DNA of 9,673 nucleotides from Deltaproteobacteria bacterium RBG_16_54_11 (GCA_001797905.1 MGQS01000054.1:16720-26392), one strand, 5' to 3'. Shown: positions 1 through 7,300, counted from the stretch's first letter. The notes: generated by a model from the letters alone, not told the origin. Numbers and translations: made by a program.

Positions 1-123
1 TTCGGGCTCTTGGGGTTCTTGGTGGTTATGGTTGCCAGCCTCCTCGGCGGTATCATCTATATCTTTGGCAACTACCCTATCAAGCTGAGGCGCCGGAGGG
101 GGGGAGTCACCCCGACTGTTTAA
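1..123 (+). CDS. C-terminal end of an unidentified membrane protein (partial)
   Basis: This is an open frame from the first base to a TAA at 121-123, giving the last 40 residues of a protein that begins before the window. About 25 residues are strongly hydrophobic (FGLLGFLVV through GGIIYIFG), followed by a basic tail with four consecutive arginines. That pattern is typical of a last transmembrane helix with a cytoplasmic C-terminus under the positive-inside rule. The next gene starts only 26 nt downstream, so the two are probably co-transcribed. The fragment carries no diagnostic motif, so no function is assigned. A membrane enzyme of envelope or glycan metabolism would fit the neighbours, but that is only a guess from context. 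Confidence 0.6.
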   Translation, partial: FGLLGFLVVMVASLLGGIIYIFGNYPIKLRRRRGGVTPTV

Positions 124-149
124 CCATCTACGTTTAGGAGAAGTAGGTG

Positions 150-1115
150 ATGGTGAAAAAGAAGGTGAGATGGCCTATTTATGTAAGGGGGTTATCCCTT
201 TTTGGAGCGCTGGCCCTCTTATTTATGGGTGTTTTTCTGGGGGCAAGCACACCTCCTGTCTATGGGCCGGCCCTGCAGAAGAAGGGTAGCGAAGCCACCT
301 CTGATTCCTTTCGCTTCGCCGTCCTTTCTGATAGCCATAAGGGTTGGGGGATATTCATGCCCATCATGAAAAAGATAGCGGGGGATGAATATCACTTTGC
401 CGTCCACCTTGGTGATATTGTCCAGCATAGCAATGAAGATCGGTATCGTTTCTTCTTTAAAAAAGTGGCGGAGGTAAAGGGGAAACCCCCTCTCTATTTC
501 GTCCCCGGAAACCATGATGTATATGACTACGGCTATAATGCCAAATATAGCCTGGAGAACTTCCGGCGGTACTGTGGCCGTGATTATTACTGGTTCTCGC
601 GGGGGAATAGCGCCTTTGTCGTATTTAACGATGCGCAATCGATTATATCGGAGGATCAGTTCCGCTGGCTGGAAAGCACCCTGCGGGATATCAAGGGAAC
701 ATTCACCCATATATTCGTCTTTATGCACGTCCCCCCCTTCGATCCCCGAGCAGGCCAGGACTATTGTCTTCCTAAAAGTGATGGTGAGCGATTTATGGCG
801 TTGATGGAGAAATATCGGGTCGATTATGTCTTCAGCGGACATATCCATTGCTATTTCAGGAATATCATCAATGGGATTACGTATATCGTCATCCCTTCGG
901 CAGGAGGAACGCCGCGGTGCTCTCCTCCCCTTTACGGCTATCTGCATATTGCAGTGAATAAGGAAGGGATAAAAGACTCGGTGGTCAAGGTGGAGGATGA
1001 TTGGTGGTTTCAGTTAAAAGGTGATATACAATATGAGCTGCGGGTGAGACGTCCCTACCTCCTTGTCTTAGGCGTGGTACTAGGGCAATCTTCTTTCTAT
1101 TTCTTCGCCGCTTAA
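150..1115 (+). CDS. Membrane-associated calcineurin-like metallophosphoesterase
   Basis: This is a probable two-metal phosphoesterase of about 321 residues. The metal-binding motifs appear in family order, numbered from the GTG at 147: Asp62-Ser-His64, Gly89-Asp90, Gly-Asn-His-Asp at 121-124, His194 in MHVPP, and Gly-His-Ile-His at 231-234. These match the Metallophos (PF00149) active site and all look intact. Residues about 13-33 form a hydrophobic segment after a basic N-terminus, either a signal peptide or an anchor with the catalytic domain outside. No lipobox cysteine is present. The last 20 residues (PYLLVLGVVL onward) are also hydrophobic, suggesting a second membrane contact. AGGAG at 136-140 lies 9 nt before ATG 150 and 6 nt before an in-frame GTG at 147, so either could be the start. 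The substrate is unknown. Neighbouring glycosyltransferases hint at a phospholipid, polyprenyl phosphate or modified glycan. Confidence 0.85.
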   Translation: MVKKKVRWPIYVRGLSLFGALALLFMGVFLGASTPPVYGPALQKKGSEATSDSFRFAVLSDSHKGWGIFMPIMKKIAGDEYHFAVHLGDIVQHSNEDRYRFFFKKVAEVKGKPPLYFVPGNHDVYDYGYNAKYSLENFRRYCGRDYYWFSRGNSAFVVFNDAQSIISEDQFRWLESTLRDIKGTFTHIFVFMHVPPFDPRAGQDYCLPKSDGERFMALMEKYRVDYVFSGHIHCYFRNIINGITYIVIPSAGGTPRCSPPLYGYLHIAVNKEGIKDSVVKVEDDWWFQLKGDIQYELRVRRPYLLVLGVVLGQSSFYFFAA

Positions 1116-1131
1116 TAATCGTTTTTAGAAA

Positions 1132-1160
1132 TTGAAAAAACAGGAGAGACGGCCTATAAT
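1132..1160 (+). promoter_or_regulatory. Sigma70-type promoter for the glycosyltransferase pair
   Basis: TTGAAA at 1132-1137 (5 of 6 to the -35 consensus) and TATAAT at 1155-1160 (6 of 6) are separated by exactly 17 nt. It lies in the 89-nt gap after the metallophosphoesterase gene. The predicted start of transcription is near 1167, leaving a leader of about 38 nt before the GT2 start codon. It would uncouple the glycosyltransferases from, or add to, transcription coming from the upstream genes. Confidence 0.7.
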
Positions 1161-1204
1161 GAGTTTCCTTCAGCATTTTAACCGCCACGTGAGATGAGAC
1201 GAAC

Positions 1205-1924
1205 ATGCCGCAGCGAGATATCTCCCTTGTGATCCCGGTCTACAATGAGCAGGACAGCATCAAGCCCTTGATCGCGGAATTAGGGGAGGTGCTAAACGGG
1301 CTAGACAAGTCCTATGAGATCATCTTTGTGGATGACGGCAGTCGGGATCGGAGCTTTGCACTATTGAAGGAGGCTGCCGCGCATGACCCGCGGATACGGG
1401 CAATCCGCTTCAGAAAGAATGCAGGGCAGACGGCGGCCTTCGACGCCGGCTTTAGGACGGCCCAGGGGGATATTGTGGTGACCATGGATGCCGATCTTCA
1501 GAATGATCCGCGCGATATACCCCGTCTTTTGGAAAAGATAGAGAGGTTCGATGTAGTCTGCGGGTGGAGGCATAAAAGGAGAGATCCATGGATCAAGATC
1601 GTTTCCTCTCAGATAGCCAACGCCGTGAGAAATACGCTGAGCCAAGAGGAGATCGCCGATACAGGCTGTTCCCTGAAGGCATTTAGGAGAGAATCCCTGC
1701 ATGACATGAAGCTCTTCAACGGCATGCACCGGTTCCTCCCGACCCTCGCCAAGATGGAGGGCTTCACGGTGACGCAGGTCAAGGTGAACCACCGCCCCAG
1801 GCGGTTCGGGAGGACGAAGTACAATATCCGCAATAGGATGGTCAGGGCCTTTGCCGACCTCTTGGCCGTCCGCTGGATGAAGAAGCGCCATCTCACGTAT
1901 GAGATAAAAGAGACCATCAGATGA
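1205..1924 (+). CDS. GT2-family glycosyltransferase, polyprenyl-phosphate sugar synthase type
   Basis: This 239-residue protein is a complete GT-A fold glycosyltransferase. It opens with the family's first strand (LVIPVYNE, 8-15). It carries the nucleotide-binding Asp-Asp-Gly-Ser at 43-46, the metal-binding Asp95-Ala-Asp97 within MDADLQND, a GCSLKAFRR acceptor-region motif at 154-162 and a conserved basic HRPRRFGRTKY segment at 196-206. These resemble dolichyl/undecaprenyl-phosphate mannosyl- or glucosyltransferases (DPM1, ArnC and GtrB relatives). It has no C-terminal transmembrane pair, unlike ArnC and GtrB, so it is probably a soluble or peripheral enzyme as in short DPM1 forms. The expected reaction is transfer of a hexose from a nucleotide sugar to a polyprenyl phosphate at the cytoplasmic face; the sugar cannot be read from sequence. 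The ATG at 1205 has only a weak Shine-Dalgarno sequence. The GT39 gene downstream is the likely consumer of its product. Confidence 0.9.
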   Translation: MPQRDISLVIPVYNEQDSIKPLIAELGEVLNGLDKSYEIIFVDDGSRDRSFALLKEAAAHDPRIRAIRFRKNAGQTAAFDAGFRTAQGDIVVTMDADLQNDPRDIPRLLEKIERFDVVCGWRHKRRDPWIKIVSSQIANAVRNTLSQEEIADTGCSLKAFRRESLHDMKLFNGMHRFLPTLAKMEGFTVTQVKVNHRPRRFGRTKYNIRNRMVRAFADLLAVRWMKKRHLTYEIKETIR

Positions 1925-2064
1925 ACGCACAATCGGATATCGCTTATGCAGGCATTGCGCACTCTCCATACAGTTCTTCCTTGATTCCATGGGCTTTCTC
2001 AAGAAACAAGGGCATATGGAATGCGATAATGTTCGACAGGGACAAGAGGACATGTATAGACTGA
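1921..2064 (+). CDS. Candidate small ORF between the glycosyltransferase genes
   Basis: An ATG at 1921 overlaps the TGA of the GT2 gene in an ATGA arrangement, the usual signature of translational coupling. It reads 47 codons to a TGA at 2062. The product starts MNAQSDIAYAG and contains a SSSLIPWAF stretch, but it shows no convincing transmembrane helix, signal peptide or known motif. There is only a weak purine-rich stretch upstream. It covers most of the 156-nt gap before the GT39 gene. I do not recognise it, and it may well be a chance open frame. A LAB_N-type small membrane protein, sometimes found near such gene pairs, is not supported because the product is not hydrophobic. Confidence 0.2.
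   Translation: MNAQSDIAYAGIAHSPYSSSLIPWAFSRNKGIWNAIMFDRDKRTCID
2022..2030 (+). promoter_or_regulatory. Possible extended -10 element before the GT39 gene
   Basis: TGC followed by GATAAT (5 of 6 to the -10 consensus) forms an extended -10 element 50 nt before the GT39 start codon. No acceptable -35 hexamer lies 16-18 nt upstream. A secondary promoter for the GT39 gene is therefore possible but weakly supported. Confidence 0.25.
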
Positions 2065-2080
2065 AAGGCGCACGCAGACC

Positions 2081-3589
2081 ATGACGGGAAAAGGATACGA
2101 GCGGCTCTTTTGGGCCCTGGCCTTGGGGCTTTTTTTCTTCCACCTCCTCTATATCTGGCTTACCCCGTTTGATCTCGCCCCGGACGAGGCCTATTACTGG
2201 GATTGGTCCCGCAACCTCGCCTTGGGCTATTACAGCAAACCGCCTTTGGTGGCGTGGGCGATTGCCCTCTTCACCCGCCTCGGTGGAGACCATCCTTTCT
2301 TCGTGCGCCTGGGTGCGGTCCTTTTCTCCCTGGGAAGCAGTCTCGTCCTCTTTTACCTCGGCAAGGCCCTTTTCAATGAAAAGGTGGGGTTTTGGGCCTC
2401 TATCCTCGCCAATGCCACCCCCGGCTTCGCCCTGGGTTCCGTCATCATGACCATCGACCCCCCGCTCATGTTTTTCTGGGGGCTCACCATCCTTCTGCTG
2501 CATCGGGCCTTGTCAAGGGGACAGCCAGCGTATTGGTATATGGCCGGCATCAGCCTAGGGCTGGGATTACTCAGCAAATACACCATAGTTGCCCTGATTC
2601 CCTCTCTGTTCATCTACCTCGCCTTTTCTCCCGCGAAGAGATCTTGGTTGAGAAAAAAGGAGCCATATCTCTTCATATTCATCGGCCTCATCGTCTTATC
2701 GCCAAACCTCTACTGGAATTATATCAACCAGTGGCCCTCCATCAAACAGCCGGCCGGGCTGGTAGGCCAAAGAAACCTGAGTAGCCTCACCACCTTCATC
2801 TGGTTCTTCGGGCCTCAAGCCGGTATCCTCTCACCCCTTACCTTTCTCTTAGTGCTCTATGGCCTGTGGCAGGGAGGAAAACGGGGGATCTTGCATCATG
2901 ACGATCGCTTGCTCTTCCTTTTTTGGCACGCCCTGCCCCTCTTAGGCTTCTTTATCATCCTGAGTTTCTTTTCCGTCTGCTATGTGAATTGGGCTGCCCC
3001 GGCCTATTTCACTGCCTTTATCTTGGCTGTGGCAGTTGTGTGGGAAGGGAGCTGGCGAGAAAAGGCCAAAAAACGGGTCTTGACCACGGCGTTGATCGTG
3101 GGGATCGCGAGCTGTTCTTTGCTTTTTACCATGGATGCGCTGAGGGGCGCGGCAGTAGCTCTTGGGGTTAATATCGCCGCCGACAAATTCCCCACCAGTA
3201 GGTTGACGGGTTGGCGAGAGCTCGGAGAGGAGATGACCGGGCTCCTCGATCAGGTGGGGAGAGAAAAAACCTTCATCATCAGCTATAAGAGGGATTATGT
3301 CAGCGAGGTTGCCTTCTATGCGGAAGGGCACCCCACGGTATACACTCTGAACCTCTCGGGCCGCACGGAAAGCCAGTACGACCTATGGGAGGGGTATGAG
3401 AACAAGATAGGTTTTAACGCCCTTTATATCACCAAGCTGAACCGCCGCCCGCCTGATAATTTTGCCGGCGCCTTTGATCGGGTAGAAAAGATAAAAGAAG
3501 TAGAGATCTATGCGGGCAAGGAACTTATCAATGGGTATTCCATATTTTTCTGCGAGGGTTTCCGTGGACTCGGTGAAAGGGCACCATGA
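2081..3589 (+). CDS. GT39/ArnT-like multi-spanning glycosyltransferase (PMT_2 family)
   Basis: This 502-residue integral membrane protein has the layout of GT-C enzymes such as ArnT and protein O-mannosyltransferases. After the first helix comes a short external loop with the catalytic acidic pair Asp35-Glu36 in APDEAYYW. It is followed by YYSKPPLVAW (51-60), a hallmark of the PMT_2/ArnT branch. About ten hydrophobic segments follow to roughly residue 355, then a soluble C-terminal domain of about 140 residues, probably periplasmic as in ArnT. Such enzymes take a sugar from a polyprenyl-phosphate donor and add it to lipid A, glycan or protein outside the cytoplasmic membrane. The GT2 gene upstream is the natural donor supplier. 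The acceptor cannot be inferred, and the motif does not show that it is true ArnT. A weak AAGG-type ribosome site lies about 12 nt upstream of ATG 2081. Confidence 0.88.
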   Translation: MTGKGYERLFWALALGLFFFHLLYIWLTPFDLAPDEAYYWDWSRNLALGYYSKPPLVAWAIALFTRLGGDHPFFVRLGAVLFSLGSSLVLFYLGKALFNEKVGFWASILANATPGFALGSVIMTIDPPLMFFWGLTILLLHRALSRGQPAYWYMAGISLGLGLLSKYTIVALIPSLFIYLAFSPAKRSWLRKKEPYLFIFIGLIVLSPNLYWNYINQWPSIKQPAGLVGQRNLSSLTTFIWFFGPQAGILSPLTFLLVLYGLWQGGKRGILHHDDRLLFLFWHALPLLGFFIILSFFSVCYVNWAAPAYFTAFILAVAVVWEGSWREKAKKRVLTTALIVGIASCSLLFTMDALRGAAVALGVNIAADKFPTSRLTGWRELGEEMTGLLDQVGREKTFIISYKRDYVSEVAFYAEGHPTVYTLNLSGRTESQYDLWEGYENKIGFNALYITKLNRRPPDNFAGAFDRVEKIKEVEIYAGKELINGYSIFFCEGFRGLGERAP

Positions 3590-3613
3590 GATAAAGGGTT
3601 AAGTCCCTTTATC
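3590..3613. terminator. Hairpin at the convergent GT39/ybeY junction
   Basis: GATAAAGGG (3590-3598) and CCCTTTATC (3605-3613) form a perfect 9-bp stem with a 6-nt loop. The left arm starts directly after the GT39 stop codon, the loop holds the ybeY stop codon, and the right arm encodes the end of YbeY. Position and symmetry suit a bidirectional terminator for two converging transcription units. Neither strand has a U-rich tract after the stem, and only four of the nine pairs are G-C, so it may instead protect transcript 3' ends or terminate weakly. Confidence 0.5.
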
Positions 3614-4051
3614 CCCAAAACCGAGACGACTCAAGATCTCCTGTTCCTTGGCCTCCATCTGGACAGCCTCCGCAGGGGCATCCTCATGGTCATAGCCCAA
3701 GAGGTGGAGGATCCCATGGACGAGGAGCAGGACCATCTCCTCCTCCAAGATTACACCCCTTTGCCGGGCTTCCCGCTCGGCCGTCTCCACCGATACGACG
3801 ACATCGCCTAAGACCGACGGATTTAGATGTCTATCTTCTCCTTCCCTCATGGCGAAGGCGAGGACATTGGTCGGGTGATCTCGGGAGAGGTATTCGCGAT
3901 TGAGGCGCTGTATCTCATCGTCGTCCACCAGGACGATGCTCAGCTCACTCTCGCGAAACCCCAAGTCGCTTAATATCCTTTCGGCCATTTTCTTTACTTT
4001 TCCCGGCCTTACCCTTTGCCTCTTTTGTCGACTTTGGACTACTACCTCCAT
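3599..4051 (-). CDS. ybeY: Endoribonuclease YbeY (rRNA maturation factor)
   Basis: This 150-residue protein is of normal family length (UPF0054). It carries the zinc-binding signature H-G-x-L-H-L-x-G-Y-D-H with histidines at 112, 116 and 122. It also has the preceding family motif LNREYLSRDHPTNVLAF (50-66), including the conserved arginine. YbeY is a metal-dependent RNase needed for 16S rRNA 3'-end maturation and ribosome quality control in the cytoplasm. The start at 4051 is preferred because residues 1-10 (MEVVVQSRQK) correspond to the first beta strand and NRQ-like segment of relatives, and AGGGGAG lies about 10 nt upstream. This start places the first 107 nt inside the end of pgpH in another frame. 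It is the last gene of the phoH-pgpH-ybeY operon and is probably translationally coupled to pgpH. Confidence 0.93.
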   Translation of the reverse strand: MEVVVQSRQKRQRVRPGKVKKMAERILSDLGFRESELSIVLVDDDEIQRLNREYLSRDHPTNVLAFAMREGEDRHLNPSVLGDVVVSVETAEREARQRGVILEEEMVLLLVHGILHLLGYDHEDAPAEAVQMEAKEQEILSRLGFGDKGT

Positions 4052-6329
4052 TCTTCTGTCGCTCCCCTTCTGCTTGAGCCTCCGGATATTCTATGCGCTG
4101 GTGATGGATGGCATTAAGGACGATATTAAAACTCTTGGCAGCCGCATTGAGATCTTTTAAGGTCAACTCGCACTCGTCAAGCTGCCCGTCGATGAAGATA
4201 TCGTTAATGATCTTCTGGACCAGCCCTTGGATGCGGGCGGGGGTGGGATCATCCAGGGTGCGCGAGGAGGCCTCCACGGCATCGGCCAGCATCACGAGCC
4301 CTGCCTCCTTGGTTTGCGGCTTGGGGCCGAGATACCGGAAATCCCTCTCATCCACCTCCTGCATCCCCGTATTCTCCTGCTCTTTTGCCTTTTGATAAAA
4401 AAAGTTAATGAGCCTTGTTCCGTGGTGCTGTCTGATGCTGTTGATGATCTTGCTGCCCACTTTGTGTTCTTTTGCCAGCTCTATGCCATCCTTCACATGG
4501 GAAACGAGTATTAAACTGCTCATACTCGGCGTGAGCTTATCGTGCCGGTTGTTCCCCGTCATCTGATTTTCGATGAAGTATTGAGGTTTCGTGATCTTGC
4601 CGATGTCATGATAGTAGGCGCTCACCCTCGCGAGCAGCGGATTGATGGTAATGGCCCTGGCCCCTGTCTCAGCCAGGTTGCCGACGATCATACTGTGATG
4701 GTAGGTTCCAGGGGCCTTCATGAGCATCTCCTTGAGGAGCGGCTGATCCAGATTGGCCAGCTCCAATAGCTTGATGTCCGTCGTATAACCGAATATCGAT
4801 TCCACGACCGGCGTTATCCCCACTACCATTATGCCGGCAACGGCCCCCCCTGCCAATCCCATCAAGAGGCCAAAGAGGATATCCACCTCAAAGATCCTCC
4901 CCGTGCTCATCCCCTGAAAAGAGACGAGCAGAAAATTGGTCAATCCCACAAGAAGGCCCCCCTTAATCAACTGAGACCTTTGATCGCAGCGGGCCACGCT
5001 GTGTGCCCCTACGATACTTCCGATGAGATAGAAGATGGGGAGAAAGATCCCCTCTCCCAAGAGGAGGCCTGTCAGGAGGCTGACAAAGATGGCATAGACC
5101 AAGGCTACTTCGGAATTGAGCACTACCCTGATCAACATAGCGCCGGCGGCCACGGGGAAGAAGTAATAATAAGAGCTGAGCGGAACCCCTGGAAAGGCAC
5201 CGGCGAGGCCTTCGGCTATGGCAACCGAGATCCTCGCCATGCCTAAGGAGGAGATCAATATGAGGATAAGGAAGAGTATGTCTTTGTTGGTGGGTGATAC
5301 CTTCCTGATGTTCTTCGTGGAAAAGAGATAAAAGGCAGCAACAAAAAAACCTGTCAACAAGAAAAACCCTATAACCATTACCAAGGTGCCGCCCTTGCGC
5401 CGCTCTTCGCGAAGGGCCTCGAGTTTAAGCAGACCCTCCTCGGTCACCCGCTCCCCCTTTCTCAACAGGATCTCCCCTTTCTCAATCGAGAAGAAGACCG
5501 GTTTTACCAGCGTGCGCTCCACCGTTCTCCTTCTGTCGGTCTCCTCCCTATTGAAGGTAAAATTGGGTGAGACGAGGTTATTGATGATCTTTGCCATCAC
5601 CCCCCTGAGATCGATGGGGACGTTCTGTGTCTGAGGCCCTTCGAGGGTCTTTTTAATGGCCTCTTTAGCCTCCTGGTAATCGAGGAGGGAGTCGAGATCC
5701 CTCCTGGTTACCTCCTCCCCTGTTTGGATATTTCTCACCACAATCCCCTCTTCCTGCAAGAGGAGCTCCTTGTCACTCACGATACCCTGCTTCATGAGGG
5801 GGGCAGTGAGATCTTCTAAGCGCTTTATCAGCTTTTCATTAAAGCGATATGTCTTTAAAACAAGAAATTCGCGAGAAGTAAGCTCAAAGCCTAGAATGTG
5901 CTCCACTTCTCCCTTCTGCGTCTTCTCTGAGCTGCGCCTCCTCATCACCGAGAAAGCGGAATCTATAATGCCTTCAATCTCCGGGAGTACAGAAGGAGCA
6001 TAATCATAGACCGGCAGGACCTTGCGTGCCGCATCCTCCATATTTTTCTCGGTAGCCCTCTTGTCCTTTACCAAGAGATCGCGGTCTGTCCTCAGGTCTT
6101 TCTGGGCCATATCTCCGAGCCGATAGAGCGGAGGGGCTTGTTCCAAGGTTTGAGATAGGAAGGCAGCAATGGCAAGAGAGGCAACGATCAACAAAAGCCA
6201 TCGCTGCGCAGAGGGCATCTTGAAGATGCGCCAGAAAGGTCGCACTTTTATTTTCCCCCATAAGAGCAACCGGGAGAACCCCCCCCGTGTTCTTCTCGCC
6301 TGATCCGTTTTATCCATTTCGTTCGTCAC
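3945..6329 (-). CDS. pgpH: PgpH-family membrane HD-domain c-di-AMP phosphodiesterase
   Basis: This 794-residue protein has the full PgpH (7TMR-HD) layout. TM1 spans about 44-60, an extracytoplasmic 7TMR-HDED domain about 65-312, and seven further helices about 314-509 form the 7TM module. A cytoplasmic HDIG domain covers about 535-745. The HD metal ligands are visible: His544/545 in YHHS, His574-Asp575 in YYHDIGK, His611, His635-His636 in RQHHG, and Asp683 in LADAVEA. Characterised PgpH proteins hydrolyse c-di-AMP to pApA and affect potassium/osmotic balance and wall stress; that activity here is inferred by family. The GTG start at 6329 overlaps the phoH stop codon (GTGA), with an alternative ATG at 6317. 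The HD domain ends near residue 750. After it comes a Lys/Gly/Ser-rich tail of about 44 residues, most of it overlapping ybeY. No diadenylate cyclase is present in the window. Confidence 0.93.
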   Translation of the reverse strand: MTNEMDKTDQARRTRGGFSRLLLWGKIKVRPFWRIFKMPSAQRWLLLIVASLAIAAFLSQTLEQAPPLYRLGDMAQKDLRTDRDLLVKDKRATEKNMEDAARKVLPVYDYAPSVLPEIEGIIDSAFSVMRRRSSEKTQKGEVEHILGFELTSREFLVLKTYRFNEKLIKRLEDLTAPLMKQGIVSDKELLLQEEGIVVRNIQTGEEVTRRDLDSLLDYQEAKEAIKKTLEGPQTQNVPIDLRGVMAKIINNLVSPNFTFNREETDRRRTVERTLVKPVFFSIEKGEILLRKGERVTEEGLLKLEALREERRKGGTLVMVIGFFLLTGFFVAAFYLFSTKNIRKVSPTNKDILFLILILISSLGMARISVAIAEGLAGAFPGVPLSSYYYFFPVAAGAMLIRVVLNSEVALVYAIFVSLLTGLLLGEGIFLPIFYLIGSIVGAHSVARCDQRSQLIKGGLLVGLTNFLLVSFQGMSTGRIFEVDILFGLLMGLAGGAVAGIMVVGITPVVESIFGYTTDIKLLELANLDQPLLKEMLMKAPGTYHHSMIVGNLAETGARAITINPLLARVSAYYHDIGKITKPQYFIENQMTGNNRHDKLTPSMSSLILVSHVKDGIELAKEHKVGSKIINSIRQHHGTRLINFFYQKAKEQENTGMQEVDERDFRYLGPKPQTKEAGLVMLADAVEASSRTLDDPTPARIQGLVQKIINDIFIDGQLDECELTLKDLNAAAKSFNIVLNAIHHQRIEYPEAQAEGERQKNGGSSPKSTKEAKGKAGKSKENGRKDIKRLGVSRE

Positions 6330-7294
6330 TGCTCCGTGGCTCTGCCTTGTTGCTCGGCCTCCTCATAGGCCTTGATGATATCCTGGACCAAGGGATGCCT
6401 GATGACGTCCTTCTCGCTGAAGTAAACGAATTTTATTCCCTGAATCTTCTTGAGTACATGCTGAATTTGAATCAAGCCCGATGCCTTCCCCTCAGGCAGA
6501 TCGACCTGGGTGATATCACCGGTGATGACCACCTTGGAGCCAAAACCCATCCTGGTGAGGAACATCTTCATCTGTTCCGGCTTGGTATTTTGAGCCTCAT
6601 CTAAGATGACAAAAGAATCGTTCAGGGTCCTGCCGCGCATGAAGGCCAGGGGGGCTACTTCGATGATCCCCCGTTCCATCAATTTTGACGCCTGATCGAA
6701 GTCCAACATGTCATGGAGGGCATCATAGAGGGGCCTCAGATAGGGATTAATCTTCTCATAGAGATCACCGGGCAGAAAGCCCAGCTTTTCCCCTGCCTCC
6801 ACAGCGGGCCGGGTCAATACGATGCGCTGTACCTCCTTTTTCATCAAGAAGGAAAGGGCCATGGCCATAGCCAGATAGGTCTTTCCCGTACCGGCAGGGC
6901 CGATGCCGATTACCATATCATGCGTTCTCATGGCATCGATATATTCTTTTTGCACCACGCTCTTGGGGGTGACGACCTTTTTCTGGGAGGAGATATAGAC
7001 CGTGTCGAGAAATATATCCTCCAGATTGGTCGAGCGGTCACTGGAGAGGATCCGGATAGCGAAATCGATGTCGCTGACATAGATCGGATAGCCCCGCTTC
7101 AAGAGCCTTTGGAGTTCCCTCAATAACCTGCCGGCCAGCTCAACATCTAACTTCTCCCCCTCGATGACGACGTTTCCCCCCTTGGTGTGGACCTTTACCT
7201 CAAGCTTTTTCTCTATGGCCTTCAGGTGGTCATTATGGGGGCCGAAGAGGGCCTTGGCCTCTTCGACGTCATCAAAATGTAGGTTCATCTGCAC
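6326..7294 (-). CDS. phoH: PhoH-family ATPase
   Basis: This 322-residue protein has standard PhoH (PF02562) length and motifs. An N-terminal region of about 100 residues, possibly KH-like, precedes the P-loop NTPase. Walker A is GPAGTGKT at 132-139 and Walker B is FVILDEAQN at 228-236. Also visible are the family segments TRPAVEAGEKLGFLPGD (161-177) and ITGDITQVDLP (257-267). PhoH proteins are cytoplasmic ATPases linked to RNA metabolism. Their recurrent pairing with ybeY suggests a role in rRNA processing or ribosome quality control, although the biochemical role is unsettled. The GTG at 7294 is chosen over the in-frame ATG at 7288 because the AAGGG site sits 6 nt before the GTG and 12 nt before the ATG. 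It is the first gene of the operon behind the 7458-7486 promoter, and its TGA overlaps the pgpH GTG by 4 nt. Confidence 0.95.
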   Translation of the reverse strand: MQMNLHFDDVEEAKALFGPHNDHLKAIEKKLEVKVHTKGGNVVIEGEKLDVELAGRLLRELQRLLKRGYPIYVSDIDFAIRILSSDRSTNLEDIFLDTVYISSQKKVVTPKSVVQKEYIDAMRTHDMVIGIGPAGTGKTYLAMAMALSFLMKKEVQRIVLTRPAVEAGEKLGFLPGDLYEKINPYLRPLYDALHDMLDFDQASKLMERGIIEVAPLAFMRGRTLNDSFVILDEAQNTKPEQMKMFLTRMGFGSKVVITGDITQVDLPEGKASGLIQIQHVLKKIQGIKFVYFSEKDVIRHPLVQDIIKAYEEAEQQGRATEQ

Positions 7295-7300
7295 TCAATG

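Noticed and set aside
219..947. 242-codon open frame on the minus strand
   Set aside because: It is fully antisense to the metallophosphoesterase gene, whose catalytic motifs are intact; the antisense product shows no recognisable domain.
1159..1197. 12-codon ORF (starting MSFLQ) before the GT2 gene with AGGAG about 12 nt upstream
   Set aside because: Its ATG overlaps the -10 hexamer of the predicted promoter, so it would not be in that transcript, and the spacing from AGGAG is too long. It is too short to support as a leader peptide.
1921..2080. Remnant of a LAB_N-type small membrane protein between the glycosyltransferases
   Set aside because: The frames checked on the plus strand do not give the hydrophobic helices or the motifs expected of that family.
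1361..2503. 380-codon open frame on the minus strand
   Set aside because: It lies antisense to the well-supported GT2 and GT39 genes, its product is low-complexity Pro/Gly/Glu/His-rich sequence without motifs, and it has no ribosome site. It is a shadow frame.
3599..3988. Shorter YbeY starting at the internal ATG 3986-3988
   Set aside because: It would remove the first 21 residues, which look like the conserved first strand of the YbeY fold; the upstream ATG also has a usable AGGGGAG site.
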